A stretch of DNA of 64,000 nucleotides from Robiginitalea marina (GTDB taxonomy: Bacteria > Bacteroidota > Bacteroidia > Flavobacteriales > Flavobacteriaceae). Shown here in pieces: positions 23,314 to 31,961 of this stretch. The translations under genes and the position numbers were made by a program. The notes beneath the pieces were generated by a model, which saw only the letters and a program-made list of their open reading frames with translations, was not told the DNA's origin and made no database searches. The number at the start of each line of letters is the position of its first letter. The stretch's first letter is position 1. The stretch covers positions 124,001-188,000 of the forward strand of contig NZ_JAMXIB010000006.1 of the NCBI RefSeq assembly GCF_024006985.1, given 5' to 3'.

Positions 23314-24615
23314 CTACTCTGCCATCAACAGCCGCATCAATTCTTCCGCGGCCACCTGCCCTTTGAGTTTTAAGAAATCCCGCGGGGTATCGTCGCCCAG
23401 CTCAAACACTATGGCCGGCATGTTATGGTTTACGAAGAAATAGGTGCGGGAAACCATGGTGGGCTCCAGTTCAACGGACGCACTGATGTTGGTTTTTTTC
23501 TGGGGCAACCGCGCGCTGATGGCGTGGATCCAGTCATATACGATTTTCCCTTTGGGCCCGGCCACCACCGTATCCAGGGGGTAATAGATGTCGTCCCAGG
23601 TGGAATGGAAATCCACCCCAAAGACAAAGTCGTAGTCGGCATCTTTTGTCCTGAGAAAATCGCGGACGCTGCGGGTTTCCGGCTGGTTGAAATTTTGCCA
23701 GTCGCGGTTCAGGTCAATCCCCCCCATATTGTGCCGCCAGTGCCCGTTGTCGACCCCGTCGGGGTTCATGAGCGGCACTACGAAAAGCGTGTGCTCCTTC
23801 CTGAATTCCCGGGCCTGGTCCGAATCGCCTGCCAGGGTTTCGATGAATGATTTCATGGCCAGGAACCCTGTAACCTCTGGCGGATGCTGCCGGGCGATCA
23901 CCATCAGCGCTTTTTTGGCATCTCCGTTTTCCTTTACTTCCATTAGGTGGATGGGCCTGTTTTCTTTCGTACGGCCAATCGGGTAATTGGTGACGAAGGG
24001 CTTTTGGCTCAGGGAATCCACCCACGATTTCACCCGTGTGGACGGATAGAGCTCCTGGGCGGCCACAATGGTCGGCGTTTCACTAACCTGAAGGGTGATT
24101 TCGGCAAATTCCGGGGCCGCTTTGATCCCAAATTCGCCCTCCCCCGGATTAATGACTTTAAACTGAAGGCTGTCCAGGGGTTTGAACGCCACCCCGTCGG
24201 TGCTGATTTTGGGGTAATACCGGCTGCGGGAGTTCTGATAGCTCAGCCGTATGGTGATTTCCCCGGGCGCGGTAGTCCATACTTTAAAGGCGTACCACGG
24301 ACTGACGTTGATGGGCGTGTTTTCCGCGGTAATCCAGACGGTGTAATGGTCGTCGCCGTCATACGCCACCCCGTTGAGGCGTCCGCCGTCAAAATCATTG
24401 GTAAAAAAAGTGGTGCTGTCGTTAAAGGCCCAAATCCCCTTCCACTGCCTCTGCACGGGACGGTCCACGGTGGGGACCACAGCGTTTCGGCCCTGCCCCT
24501 GGTATCCGGAGGGTGCGGTTTCGCGGGCTTCCGCAGCCGCCTTCTCCGCGTTTTTGCACGACCCCAGCACGATGGCCACCAGGGCCATCGCCATTCCCAA
24601 ATACCGTTTTCCCAT
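23314..24615 (-). CDS. M14-family zinc carboxypeptidase lipoprotein
   Basis: A 433-aa secreted peptidase. The signal ends in VAIVLGSC (lipobox Cys). A beta-rich N-terminal domain covers about residues 40-195. The M14 domain follows, with zinc ligands in the HPPE motif (ARQHPPEVTG) and the late DFHSTWDD His, the substrate-binding stretch GGIDLNRDWQNFNQPE, and a C-terminal catalytic Glu in IVFELGDD. I start it at the ATG at 24613-24615; the frame is open 77 codons further upstream but that part is not protein-like. It probably trims peptides at the cell surface. Confidence 0.88.
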   Translation of the reverse strand: MGKRYLGMAMALVAIVLGSCKNAEKAAAEARETAPSGYQGQGRNAVVPTVDRPVQRQWKGIWAFNDSTTFFTNDFDGGRLNGVAYDGDDHYTVWITAENTPINVSPWYAFKVWTTAPGEITIRLSYQNSRSRYYPKISTDGVAFKPLDSLQFKVINPGEGEFGIKAAPEFAEITLQVSETPTIVAAQELYPSTRVKSWVDSLSQKPFVTNYPIGRTKENRPIHLMEVKENGDAKKALMVIARQHPPEVTGFLAMKSFIETLAGDSDQAREFRKEHTLFVVPLMNPDGVDNGHWRHNMGGIDLNRDWQNFNQPETRSVRDFLRTKDADYDFVFGVDFHSTWDDIYYPLDTVVAGPKGKIVYDWIHAISARLPQKKTNISASVELEPTMVSRTYFFVNHNMPAIVFELGDDTPRDFLKLKGQVAAEELMRLLMAE

Positions 24616-24820
24616 GGTGTATTGTGTTTTTGCCAACAAGCCCCTAAAATAAGAACAATGGGCGGACCCTGAAACTAAAACCTTGTGAGGCGGGAATAAA
24701 GAACACTTTCCAGGGGTCGGGAGCGTAAAAAAGCCGTATGCCTGTTTTTTGCAGGGGGGGTGGATATCTTGAACCCGGGTGGGAGGGTGGGGGTCCTGGC
24801 CCCGGGAACGGCCGCCTCCT

Positions 24821-25846
24821 TTAAACAAACCCTTTCCCTTCCTCAAAATACCCCCTGAACAACCGCAGGTACTCAGACACCATTTTCAACTCCACCTGGC
24901 GGGAAGCACCGGAAACCAACCCTTTCTGAAGTTGCAGGGCATGCACCTTAAGCCGCACATTCGCCCGGTATAGCTTGTAAAACAGGAACAATTGCCGGTC
25001 CGTTGCATCCCTGATGCACCGGGTCCTTTCCTGATACCGTTCCATAAAGGCATCGGCAAGGTCGGCCCTTCCAAAGCGCTCCAGGTCCATGCATAAAAAG
25101 CCCACCTCGCTGAGCACATCCAGGGTCCGAAACGCCTCGTTGAATTCGATACAATCAAAAATCACCGGGGGGTTAAGCAGGAAAATATTGCGGCTGTGCA
25201 GGTCGCCATGCCCCTCCACCACAAAGCCCGCGGCCTTGCGCTCTTCGATCCGCCCGGAGATCCCTTTCAGAAACGTCCGCACCCATGCGTTAATCTCCGT
25301 GACCAAATGGCCCGTTTCCTTCCCGAACCGGTGCCCCAGCCATTCACTCACCGTTGAAATATCTTCAAATTCCGCATACAATTCCTCCCAGGTCTCGGCT
25401 TCCCGCACCTTCCTGGCCCGGCTGTGAAAATCGGCCAGGATATCGGCCAGATCCCTTACTTCTGCCTGCCCTACCCCTCCTGCCTCCAACAGTACATCCA
25501 TTTGCCTCCCCTCATCCATGCGCTTCATCCATACGGCATAATCCACCAGGGTCCCTTCCCCTTCCCCGATCCGGATCGTTCCCTCCTGCTCCTTTAGGGG
25601 CAGGACCCCCCGGTACATCCCCGGAGCCAGGCGGCGGTTCAGGATCACTTCCAGGCCGCAATAGTGCTCCCTTTTCTCCAGGGTAGAAAAATCGAGGAAA
25701 CTGAACCGGAGCGGCTTTTTTATTTTGTACACATCCCGGTCGGCCAAAAGGACCCAGGATATGTGCGTCTCCACCAACCGGATTGTTTGTGTCGGATAGG
25801 GAACGGCCTTTTCCCTGACCATCCGGGTGATCTGCTCCTGGTTCAT
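24821..25846 (-). CDS. Aminoglycoside-phosphotransferase-like protein (COG2187 type)
   Basis: A 341-aa kinase-fold protein. Visible elements are DRDVYKIKKPLRFSFLDFSTLEKR near residues 37-60, the catalytic-loop-like sequence VEGHGDLHSRNIFLL, and IFDCIEFNEAFRTLDVLSEVGFL, which supplies the metal-binding Asp region. In many bacteria this domain is fused to a P-loop kinase domain. Here that domain is the preceding gene, which overlaps it by 4 bases. The physiological substrate is not known. Resistance to aminoglycosides should not be assumed. Confidence 0.82.
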   Translation of the reverse strand: MNQEQITRMVREKAVPYPTQTIRLVETHISWVLLADRDVYKIKKPLRFSFLDFSTLEKREHYCGLEVILNRRLAPGMYRGVLPLKEQEGTIRIGEGEGTLVDYAVWMKRMDEGRQMDVLLEAGGVGQAEVRDLADILADFHSRARKVREAETWEELYAEFEDISTVSEWLGHRFGKETGHLVTEINAWVRTFLKGISGRIEERKAAGFVVEGHGDLHSRNIFLLNPPVIFDCIEFNEAFRTLDVLSEVGFLCMDLERFGRADLADAFMERYQERTRCIRDATDRQLFLFYKLYRANVRLKVHALQLQKGLVSGASRQVELKMVSEYLRLFRGYFEEGKGFV

Positions 25847-26370
25847 TGATTCAGGTATTTGAGGCTTTTGGCGAGCATTTCTTCCATGCCATCCCGGTCG
25901 GAATATACCCGGAGGAATGGCTCCGTGAGCGGCTCGAAGGCTGTTTTCACCTTTTGGTACACCCCAAAATCGGCCTCGCTATACGGGCGGGGGGTCGACA
26001 TGCGGTCCCTTACGGTTTCTTCCCCGGCACAGACTTCGATCCATTTTGCAAGTACCCCATACTCGTGTGCAAGTGCCTGGAAAGGCTCCCGCACGGCTTT
26101 CAGGTAAAAGGTGCCGTCCAGCACCATCCCCCTGCCCTGCTGCAGGGCTGCCCGGGTCTTTTCCAGTAATTGGCTGTATATAAAGGCTTTGTCGCTTGTC
26201 TCATACTGCCGGCGCTTCCCCAGTTCGCTGCGGATCCGGTCCGTATTGAGGTGTTCGAGCCCTAGCCGGGCCGATAAGGCCGTGGCAAAAGTGGTCTTGC
26301 CCGTGCCGGGCAGGCCAAAAACCAGGATCAACTTGGGGGTGGCAGAAGGCATACAAGGGGCTAATGACAC
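25843..26370 (-). CDS. P-loop AAA-type kinase (COG0645 type)
   Basis: A 175-aa nucleotide-binding protein. Walker A is GLPGTGKTT near residues 19-27, followed by ARLGLEHLNTDRIR (the Asp-Arg feature of the Zeta/gluconate-kinase-like group) and later RMSTPRPYSEADF. It is the P-loop partner of the APH-like protein encoded next, with a 4-base overlap. The two domains are a single polypeptide in many other genomes. It is divergent from a secreted protein gene 123 bases away. Confidence 0.82.
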   Translation of the reverse strand: MSLAPCMPSATPKLILVFGLPGTGKTTFATALSARLGLEHLNTDRIRSELGKRRQYETSDKAFIYSQLLEKTRAALQQGRGMVLDGTFYLKAVREPFQALAHEYGVLAKWIEVCAGEETVRDRMSTPRPYSEADFGVYQKVKTAFEPLTEPFLRVYSDRDGMEEMLAKSLKYLNQ

Positions 26371-26493
26371 CTGAAGCTATGAAATTTTGAGGAAAGCCAA
26401 ACTGGCAAACCACAAAAACCAGCGCCTTCACAACACGCTTTAGGATCATACCACCGCACTGATGTAGTTTTAGAAAAAAATCTGGTTATCCGG

Positions 26494-27675
26494 ATGCGAT
26501 TAAAACCCCCCATTCCCCTAAAGATTTCCCTGAAGGGTTTTTTCACCGTTGTGCTCTTCGCGTTAACGGCCACATTCCTCCATGGCCAGCAGGCCGGGGA
26601 TTACCGGTCCGCAGGTACAGGGAACTGGACCAATGCCGGGGTTTGGGAAGTCTTCAACGGAACGGCCTGGGTGGCCGCAACCACCTATCCGGGGCAACTC
26701 CCGGGAACCAATGACGTCCTGATCCGGGGGGGGAATACCATCCGCCTGGGCAGCACCATCCCCAGCGGCATCCAGGCCCTTCGGGTAGGCGATGGCGTCG
26801 GGGGTACCGATACGCTGGAGGTGAACAACAATGCATTTTTGAACACCCCCCTGATCGACCTGCAAACCGGGGGTTTTGCCATCTGGACCAGCAATGTCAC
26901 CCTCACCCTGCCCGAAGGGTCGGCCTTTGTGGTTTCCGGGGGTACCCTCGACGACGGGAACCCCTGTAGCGCAGCAAAAAGGCTGGTCATCGGGTCCCGG
27001 ATTTATTCTACCTGCAACGGCGGGGCCGGGGCAGATTACAGCTTTCAGGAATTGAATGATTTGGGCGGCTCCCTGGCCGTAAGCCCGACTTCCAACAGCC
27101 CGGTCTGTGAAGGCACAAACCTTACCCTCTTTGCCAATCCCTCCGGGGCCGGTTCCGCTGGAGCCACCTTTAACTGGACGGGGACCGGACCGGGGGGATA
27201 CACCTTTTCCTCTGCCCTTGAAAACCCTGTTCTTGCCGGCCTGGCTGCCGGAAACTATACTTTTTCCATTACCATTACCGACGGTTCCGGGTTTACCTCT
27301 TCCAGCAGCACGGCTGCCGAAGTCCTTGCCGGGGTGGTAATTTCCGCCCAGCCCACAGACCAGGCAGCCGCGCCCGGGGCTTCGGTTACCTTTGAGGTTA
27401 CCGGCAGCGGGGTGGGGGCCTACCAATGGGAAATAAGTGTCGATGGGGGCCTGAATTTCTCTCCATTGACCGATGGCGCCAAATACAACGGCAGCCAAAC
27501 CGCCCAACTGCAGGTCAACAACCTGCAGACTTCGGAGCATGGAAGCCTGTTCCGGGTATCCCTGGAACCGGCCACCCCGGGTTGTCCGACACTGCTCTCG
27601 CAGCCCGCTTTACTCGAGGTCTCCCCTGCAACCGTACTCTCCAACCGCAGGATCACCTTCCGCGTAACACAGTAA
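26494..27675 (+). CDS. Secreted Ig-like/PKD-like surface protein
   Basis: A 393-aa exported protein. The signal peptide ends around FALTATFLHGQQAG. The N-terminal beta region (GNWTNAGVWEVFNGTAWV) is of the kind found in Bacteroidetes surface proteins. Two Ig-like modules follow: one with NSPVCEGTNLTLFANPSG (residues about 200-285), and one with AQPTDQAAAPGASVTFEVTG and SQTAQLQVNNLQTSEHG (about 285-375). It ends in SNRRITFRVTQ without an obvious T9SS sorting domain. Function is unknown, perhaps adhesion. It stands alone and converges on a TerB-like gene. Confidence 0.78.
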   Translation: MRLKPPIPLKISLKGFFTVVLFALTATFLHGQQAGDYRSAGTGNWTNAGVWEVFNGTAWVAATTYPGQLPGTNDVLIRGGNTIRLGSTIPSGIQALRVGDGVGGTDTLEVNNNAFLNTPLIDLQTGGFAIWTSNVTLTLPEGSAFVVSGGTLDDGNPCSAAKRLVIGSRIYSTCNGGAGADYSFQELNDLGGSLAVSPTSNSPVCEGTNLTLFANPSGAGSAGATFNWTGTGPGGYTFSSALENPVLAGLAAGNYTFSITITDGSGFTSSSSTAAEVLAGVVISAQPTDQAAAPGASVTFEVTGSGVGAYQWEISVDGGLNFSPLTDGAKYNGSQTAQLQVNNLQTSEHGSLFRVSLEPATPGCPTLLSQPALLEVSPATVLSNRRITFRVTQ

Positions 27676-27706
27676 CCATTTTGACGGTTGATGCAGAACA
27701 AGCAAT

Positions 27707-27730
27707 CCCCTGGAGGCAAACCTCCAGGGG
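27707..27730. terminator. Perfect hairpin between convergent genes
   Basis: CCCCTGGAGG (27707-27716) pairs perfectly with CCTCCAGGGG (27721-27730) around a CAAA loop. There is no U-tract on either side, so it may be a weak bidirectional terminator or a transcript-end hairpin. Confidence 0.5.
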
Positions 27731-27760
27731 TAAGTATGACGTGCCTCCCTGCAGAGGGCT

Positions 27761-28087
27761 TTAAATTTCAGGCTCGATCCCGGCGGCGGAGAACACCCGG
27801 TAGATAAACCGGATTTCCTTTTCATCTACCTGTCCATCGGCATTGGCCGCTTCGGTCATCAGGCGGACCAGGGCCTGTTGTTTGTCCGGCGGCATGGCCC
27901 GCAGTACGGCCAGGGCTTCAGGGGCTTCGGTGTCCCGGGCTTCATAGACCAACTCCAGGTCGAAGTCCAGCGACTGCGCGAGTTGTTCCATATAACTCAA
28001 CTCCCCCGGCCGGAGTTCCTCATCGAGCTGTATCACCTCGTCAATGGCCTTGATAACGGCCAACTTTTCGATCAGGTTGAATTTCAT
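27761..28087 (-). CDS. TerB-like small helical protein (paralog 1)
   Basis: A 108-aa cytoplasmic protein. It has an N-terminal helix MKFNLIEKLAVIKAIDEVI and the C-terminal motif TEAANADGQVDEKEIRFIYRVF, whose ADGxxxxxE pattern recalls the TerB tellurite-resistance domain. It is clearly related to the proteins encoded at 29912-30241 and 30305-30634. I start it at the second Met, where the paralogs begin. Role unknown. TerB proteins bind metals or act as scaffolds near membranes, but no ter operon is present here. Confidence 0.75.
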   Translation of the reverse strand: MKFNLIEKLAVIKAIDEVIQLDEELRPGELSYMEQLAQSLDFDLELVYEARDTEAPEALAVLRAMPPDKQQALVRLMTEAANADGQVDEKEIRFIYRVFSAAGIEPEI

Positions 28088-28288
28088 AGGTGTGGTTTGC
28101 ATGGTTCGTTCCTCATCCCATACCCCAGGGTCATGCCCGGGGAATGGGTTCCTGTCCTAAAAATAGGAATTGTACGCCAGATTGCGGGACCCTGAAGCCT
28201 GTAAACCACAGAAAAATTCAGGGGCCATGAAAACGCGGGCCGGAAGCCCGACGATCGATTGACCCGGGCGGTTTTAACAGCCCCCGGA

Positions 28289-28666
28289 TTAAAGGCTCCC
28301 GGTGGACTGGAGCCAAATAAATACGGACAGGAAGAAAAACAGCAAGGCCGGCATGGATTTCATCAGGGGGTCCCCGACGCGCAGGTGCATCCAGATGGCC
28401 CCGGCCATCAGGAAACCCATGGCCGCCGCCGAAGGAATAGCCACAAAAGGGATCCAAATGGAAACCAGCAGCCCGATGGCCGCCAGCACTTTCAGCGCCC
28501 CCACCATATACAGCATGGCCTCCGAAAGGCCATAGGCTTCAAATTCCTCCCGCATATTGCGCGCCTGCCCGCCCCTGTAGGGTGTGGGCCGGGAAAAGCG
28601 GAGGAACCATACATTGGCAATGGTGAGGAAGATGATGATTTTGGCAGCTAATACAAGATATCCCAA
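28289..28666 (-). CDS. DoxX-like small membrane protein
   Basis: A 125-aa protein with four hydrophobic helices (about residues 3-20, 50-68, 70-90, 100-120). The layout and the sequence GLSEAMLYMVGALKVLAAIGLL resemble DoxX-like family members. Nothing else identifies its function. It lies on the minus strand upstream of a TerB-like gene (about 200 bases between) and is divergent from the DUF2237 gene. Confidence 0.75.
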   Translation of the reverse strand: MGYLVLAAKIIIFLTIANVWFLRFSRPTPYRGGQARNMREEFEAYGLSEAMLYMVGALKVLAAIGLLVSIWIPFVAIPSAAAMGFLMAGAIWMHLRVGDPLMKSMPALLFFFLSVFIWLQSTGSL

Positions 28667-28749
28667 GTGATCTGTTTTCCCGGAATATACAAAAAACCCT
28701 GTGCAGGGCGGGACGTTCCTGTGAAAAATCGACCTGCTCCCTTACCTTT

Positions 28750-29142
28750 ATGAAAAAAACGATGGCTGACGCCCGAAATGTCCTTGGCGGACCCCTGCTT
28801 CCCTGTTGCTTTGAACCCCTGACCGGATTCTACCGCGACGGGTTTTGCCGCACCGGCCCTTCGGATACGGGAACCCACGTGGTTTGTGCTGTCATGACCG
28901 GCGAATTCTTAACCTTCACCCGCTCCAGGGGGAATGACCTGACCACCCCCCTCCCTTATTTCGGCTTTCCGGGCCTGCAGCCCGGAGACCGATGGTGCCT
29001 TTGCGCTTCCCGCTGGAAAGAAGCCTTCCAGGCGGGTGCGGCCCCGCCCGTAATCCTGGAGGCGACCCATGAGAAGGTACTCGACCTGTTGCCTTTTGAG
29101 TGGTTGCTGGAGCATAAATACACGGAGGAAGAGACCCCCTGA
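28750..29142 (+). CDS. DUF2237 family protein
   Basis: A 130-aa soluble protein with the family's near-invariant blocks: NVLGGPLLPCCFEPLTGF, GTHVVCAVMTGEFLTFTRSR and GFPGLQPGDRWCLCASRW. The function is not established. The ATG at 28750 overlaps a -7-like TACCTTTA sequence, so translation may really start at the second Met (28762), which gives MADARNVLGG. It converges on upp. Confidence 0.85.
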   Translation: MKKTMADARNVLGGPLLPCCFEPLTGFYRDGFCRTGPSDTGTHVVCAVMTGEFLTFTRSRGNDLTTPLPYFGFPGLQPGDRWCLCASRWKEAFQAGAAPPVILEATHEKVLDLLPFEWLLEHKYTEEETP

Positions 29143-29153
29143 CCGCCCGGGGC

Positions 29154-29807
29154 TTACAACTTGACCCCAAAGGCGAGGTCGCCGGCATCCCCAAGGCCGG
29201 GGATGATATACCCTTTGGCACTCAGGGTGTCGTCAATGGCAGCGATCCAGAGATGGGTCGATTCCGGAAACACCTTTTGCACGTGGGCCACCCCCTTCCT
29301 TGACCCGATCACGGAAAGGATGTGGATCCGGGCAGGCTCCCCATGGGCCCGCAGGGCGCCCAGCACGTTTTCCAGGGTGGTCCCGGTGGCCAGCATCGGA
29401 TCCGTCAAAATCAGGGTTTTTCCTTCCAGGGAAGGGGCAGCAAAGTATTTGACCACCACTTCGAAGGCATCGCCGCCCCCGGGATGGTGCCGGTAGGCAG
29501 AGATAAACGCGTTTTCGGCCCGGTCGAAGTAATTCAGCAGCCCCTGGTGCAGGGGCAGGCCGGCCCTGAGCACGGAACAAAGCACAAGGGGGGTTACAGG
29601 TACCGGCATGGTGGTGGTCCCCAGGGGGGTCCGGATGGTGCGGGTTTCATATTCCAGGGTCTGGCTGAGCTCATAGCACAGGATTTCGCCCACCCGCTCA
29701 ATGTTCCTCCTGAACCGCATGGGGTCTGCCTGGATGTCGACATCCCGGAGCTCTGCAATAAATTGGTTCAGGATAGTGTTGCGCTCCCCCAGGTAATGAA
29801 CATGCAT
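29154..29807 (-). CDS. upp: Uracil phosphoribosyltransferase
   Basis: A 217-aa salvage enzyme converting uracil and PRPP to UMP. The PRPP-binding loop is LILTDPMLATGTT. The uracil-binding C-terminus contains IDDTLSAKGYIIPGLGDAGD. Other family signatures are VLCSVLRAGLPLHQG and AYRHHPGGG. Length is normal. It lies just downstream of a TerB-like gene on the same strand (104-base gap) and converges on the DUF2237 gene. Confidence 0.95.
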   Translation of the reverse strand: MHVHYLGERNTILNQFIAELRDVDIQADPMRFRRNIERVGEILCYELSQTLEYETRTIRTPLGTTTMPVPVTPLVLCSVLRAGLPLHQGLLNYFDRAENAFISAYRHHPGGGDAFEVVVKYFAAPSLEGKTLILTDPMLATGTTLENVLGALRAHGEPARIHILSVIGSRKGVAHVQKVFPESTHLWIAAIDDTLSAKGYIIPGLGDAGDLAFGVKL

Positions 29808-29911
29808 AATTCCGAATTTAGTTCAGGTCGCCCGCGACAGGCAAAGCCCATGCTCGGGACAAATCCCAAAAAGTCCTTCAATAGGGAGGACCCACAGGGC
29901 CTGTACAGGGT

Positions 29912-30241
29912 TCAGGGATGGTCCATATCGATCCCGATCCGGTTGAAGATCCGGTAGATGGCCCTTAGTTCATCTTCGCCTACCCGGCCATCTGCATTGG
30001 CGGCTTCATTCAGCATAATGGCCAGGGCATTTTTCTTCTCCTGCCCCATGGAAGAAAGGATGGCGAGCGCTTCCTCCAGTTCCACCTCCCGGGATTCCCG
30101 GTACAGTGCCGCGTCGAACTTCACCACCTTGGATAACTGGGAAACAAAAACAGCCTCCCCTTCGTAAATCTGGTCATCGGCCCGGATGACCTGATCAATA
30201 GCCTTGAGAATGCCCAGTTTTTCTGCTAAATTGAATTCCAC
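29912..30241 (-). CDS. TerB-like small helical protein (paralog 2)
   Basis: A 109-aa protein starting MEFNLAEKLGILKAIDQVI and ending with NEAANADGRVGEDELRAIYRIF. It shares the first 16 residues with paralog 3 next door and the same helical layout throughout, so the two arose by recent tandem duplication. The charged, soluble sequence has no signal peptide or membrane segment. The ADGxxxxxE motif again suggests a TerB-like fold. Confidence 0.78.
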   Translation of the reverse strand: MEFNLAEKLGILKAIDQVIRADDQIYEGEAVFVSQLSKVVKFDAALYRESREVELEEALAILSSMGQEKKNALAIMLNEAANADGRVGEDELRAIYRIFNRIGIDMDHP

Positions 30242-30304
30242 CTTTTCGGATTTAGAGGTTCGACCCCTTTGACGGGGTTCTGGCAGCAGCCTTCCAAAGG
30301 CCGC

Positions 30305-30634
30305 CTATAATTTGTCAAAATCCACGCCGGCTTCGTGGAAAATCCGGTAAATGGTCCTCAATTCACCCTCCTGTACCTTCCCATCGGCATTGGCCGCCTG
30401 GTTCAGGAAGGTGGCGAGGGTATCTTTCTTTTTTGGGGACATGGCTTTAAGGATCGCCATGGCTTCCTGAAATTCGATGGCACGGGCCTGGTCGAAGAGG
30501 GCCCTGTCAAACGAAATCGCCCTGGAAAGCTGGGCAATGAACAGGGATTCTTCGTCATATACGCGATCATCTACGCGGATTACCTCGTCGATCGCCTTAA
30601 GGATTCCTAATTTTTCTGCCAGGTTAAATTCCAT
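30305..30634 (-). CDS. TerB-like small helical protein (paralog 3)
   Basis: A 109-aa protein (MEFNLAEKLGILKAIDEVI to NQAANADGKVQEGELRTIYRIF). It is the first of the adjacent pair in transcription order, 63 bases before paralog 2. The middle part (SLFIAQLSRAISFDRALFDQAR) differs more between copies than the two ends, suggesting that the end helices carry the common function. Divergent from galK. Confidence 0.78.
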   Translation of the reverse strand: MEFNLAEKLGILKAIDEVIRVDDRVYDEESLFIAQLSRAISFDRALFDQARAIEFQEAMAILKAMSPKKKDTLATFLNQAANADGKVQEGELRTIYRIFHEAGVDFDKL

Positions 30635-30836
30635 TGCTACAGGGGCAACTCCTTTTTTTTAAGGCCCTTGGCGCCGGCGTTATTACTGCCCCGGCTTCCT
30701 TCGGAATTACCCACCCTATATTACTTAAAAAAAATAAGGCAAACAAGGTTCGGCCCGCGTAATTCGCGAAGAACTCAAAAGACGCCTGCGCGGTGCCAGC
30801 CCGGTTTTTGTACCTTGTCCCCGGAACGTATTTGCC

Positions 30837-31961
30837 ATGGAAACCGATAATGCAGCCGCCGTGCATGTAGCCGCGCCGGGCCGGATTAACCTGATCGGGG
30901 AACACACCGACTATAACGACGGGTTCGTGCTCCCGGCGGCCACCGGGTTGCACATGCAGTTCCGCCTTCAGGCAAACGGTTCCCCTGGGCAGTGCCGGTG
31001 CTTCAGCGAAACCCTTCAGGAAGGGGTTTCGGTGGACCTTGGGGACCTGCAGGCCCGAAAGGGAAGCTGGGCCAATTATGCGATCGGGGTACTCCATGGC
31101 CTGTCTGGACGCACCGGGGGGCTAAAAGGCTTTGATGCCCGGTTTTCGTCCACCCTGCCCGCCGGGGCGGGCTTGAGTTCCTCCGCAGCGCTGGAGTGCG
31201 GCCTGGCCTTTGGCCTGAACGCCCTTTTTGGGTTGGGGCTGGAACCCGCCGAACTCATTGCGCTCTGCCAGGAGGCCGAACACGAGTTTGCCGGTACCCG
31301 CTGCGGGATCATGGACCAGTTCGCGGCCACCATGGGTAAAAAGAACCATTTCATCCTGCTCGACTGCCGTTCCCTGGAACACCGCTACATCCCTTCCCGG
31401 CTGGGGGCTTACCGGCTTTTGCTGGTCAACAGCCGGGTCACCCATTCCCTGGCCGGCAGCGCGTACAACCAGCGACGCAGGGAATGCGAAGAAGGGGTAA
31501 GGTGGCTGCAGGGTCGTTTTTCGGGGATCCGCTCCCTGAGGGATGCCGGCATGGAGCAGGTGGAAAGCTTTAAGGGGGAAATGCCAGAGCGCCTGTGGAA
31601 CCGGTGCCGGTATGTGGTCGAAGAAAACCTCCGGGTACTGGAGGCTGCAGACGCCCTTTTGGCGTCAGACCCGGAAAAACTGGGGGGGCTCCTCTCGGCC
31701 TCCCACGAAGGATTGCGGCACCTGTACGAGGTGAGCTGCCCGGAATTGGATTTCCTGGCCGATACCGCCCTTTCGCTCCCGGGGGTGCTGGGGGCCCGGA
31801 TGATGGGGGGTGGTTTTGGGGGCTGCACCCTGAACCTGGTGCATGAAGACGCCCTGGAAGCGGTAGGGGAAGAGTTGAAAAAGGCTTACAAAAAGGGCTT
31901 TGGCAGGGATGCAGACCCTTTTGAGGTCACCCCCGGCGACGGGGTACGGCTGCTCCCCTGA
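30837..31961 (+). CDS. galK: Galactokinase
   Basis: A 374-aa GHMP kinase that phosphorylates galactose at C1. It has the galactokinase signature PGRINLIGEHTDYNDGFV near residues 13-30, the ATP-binding loop LPAGAGLSSSAALE, and the C-terminal GHMP motif GARMMGGGFGGCTLN. The end (FEVTPGDGVRLLP) looks like a normal galactokinase terminus. No galT or galE is adjacent. Its last 76 bases overlap the 3' end of dnaE2 on the other strand. Confidence 0.95.
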   Translation: METDNAAAVHVAAPGRINLIGEHTDYNDGFVLPAATGLHMQFRLQANGSPGQCRCFSETLQEGVSVDLGDLQARKGSWANYAIGVLHGLSGRTGGLKGFDARFSSTLPAGAGLSSSAALECGLAFGLNALFGLGLEPAELIALCQEAEHEFAGTRCGIMDQFAATMGKKNHFILLDCRSLEHRYIPSRLGAYRLLLVNSRVTHSLAGSAYNQRRRECEEGVRWLQGRFSGIRSLRDAGMEQVESFKGEMPERLWNRCRYVVEENLRVLEAADALLASDPEKLGGLLSASHEGLRHLYEVSCPELDFLADTALSLPGVLGARMMGGGFGGCTLNLVHEDALEAVGEELKKAYKKGFGRDADPFEVTPGDGVRLLP

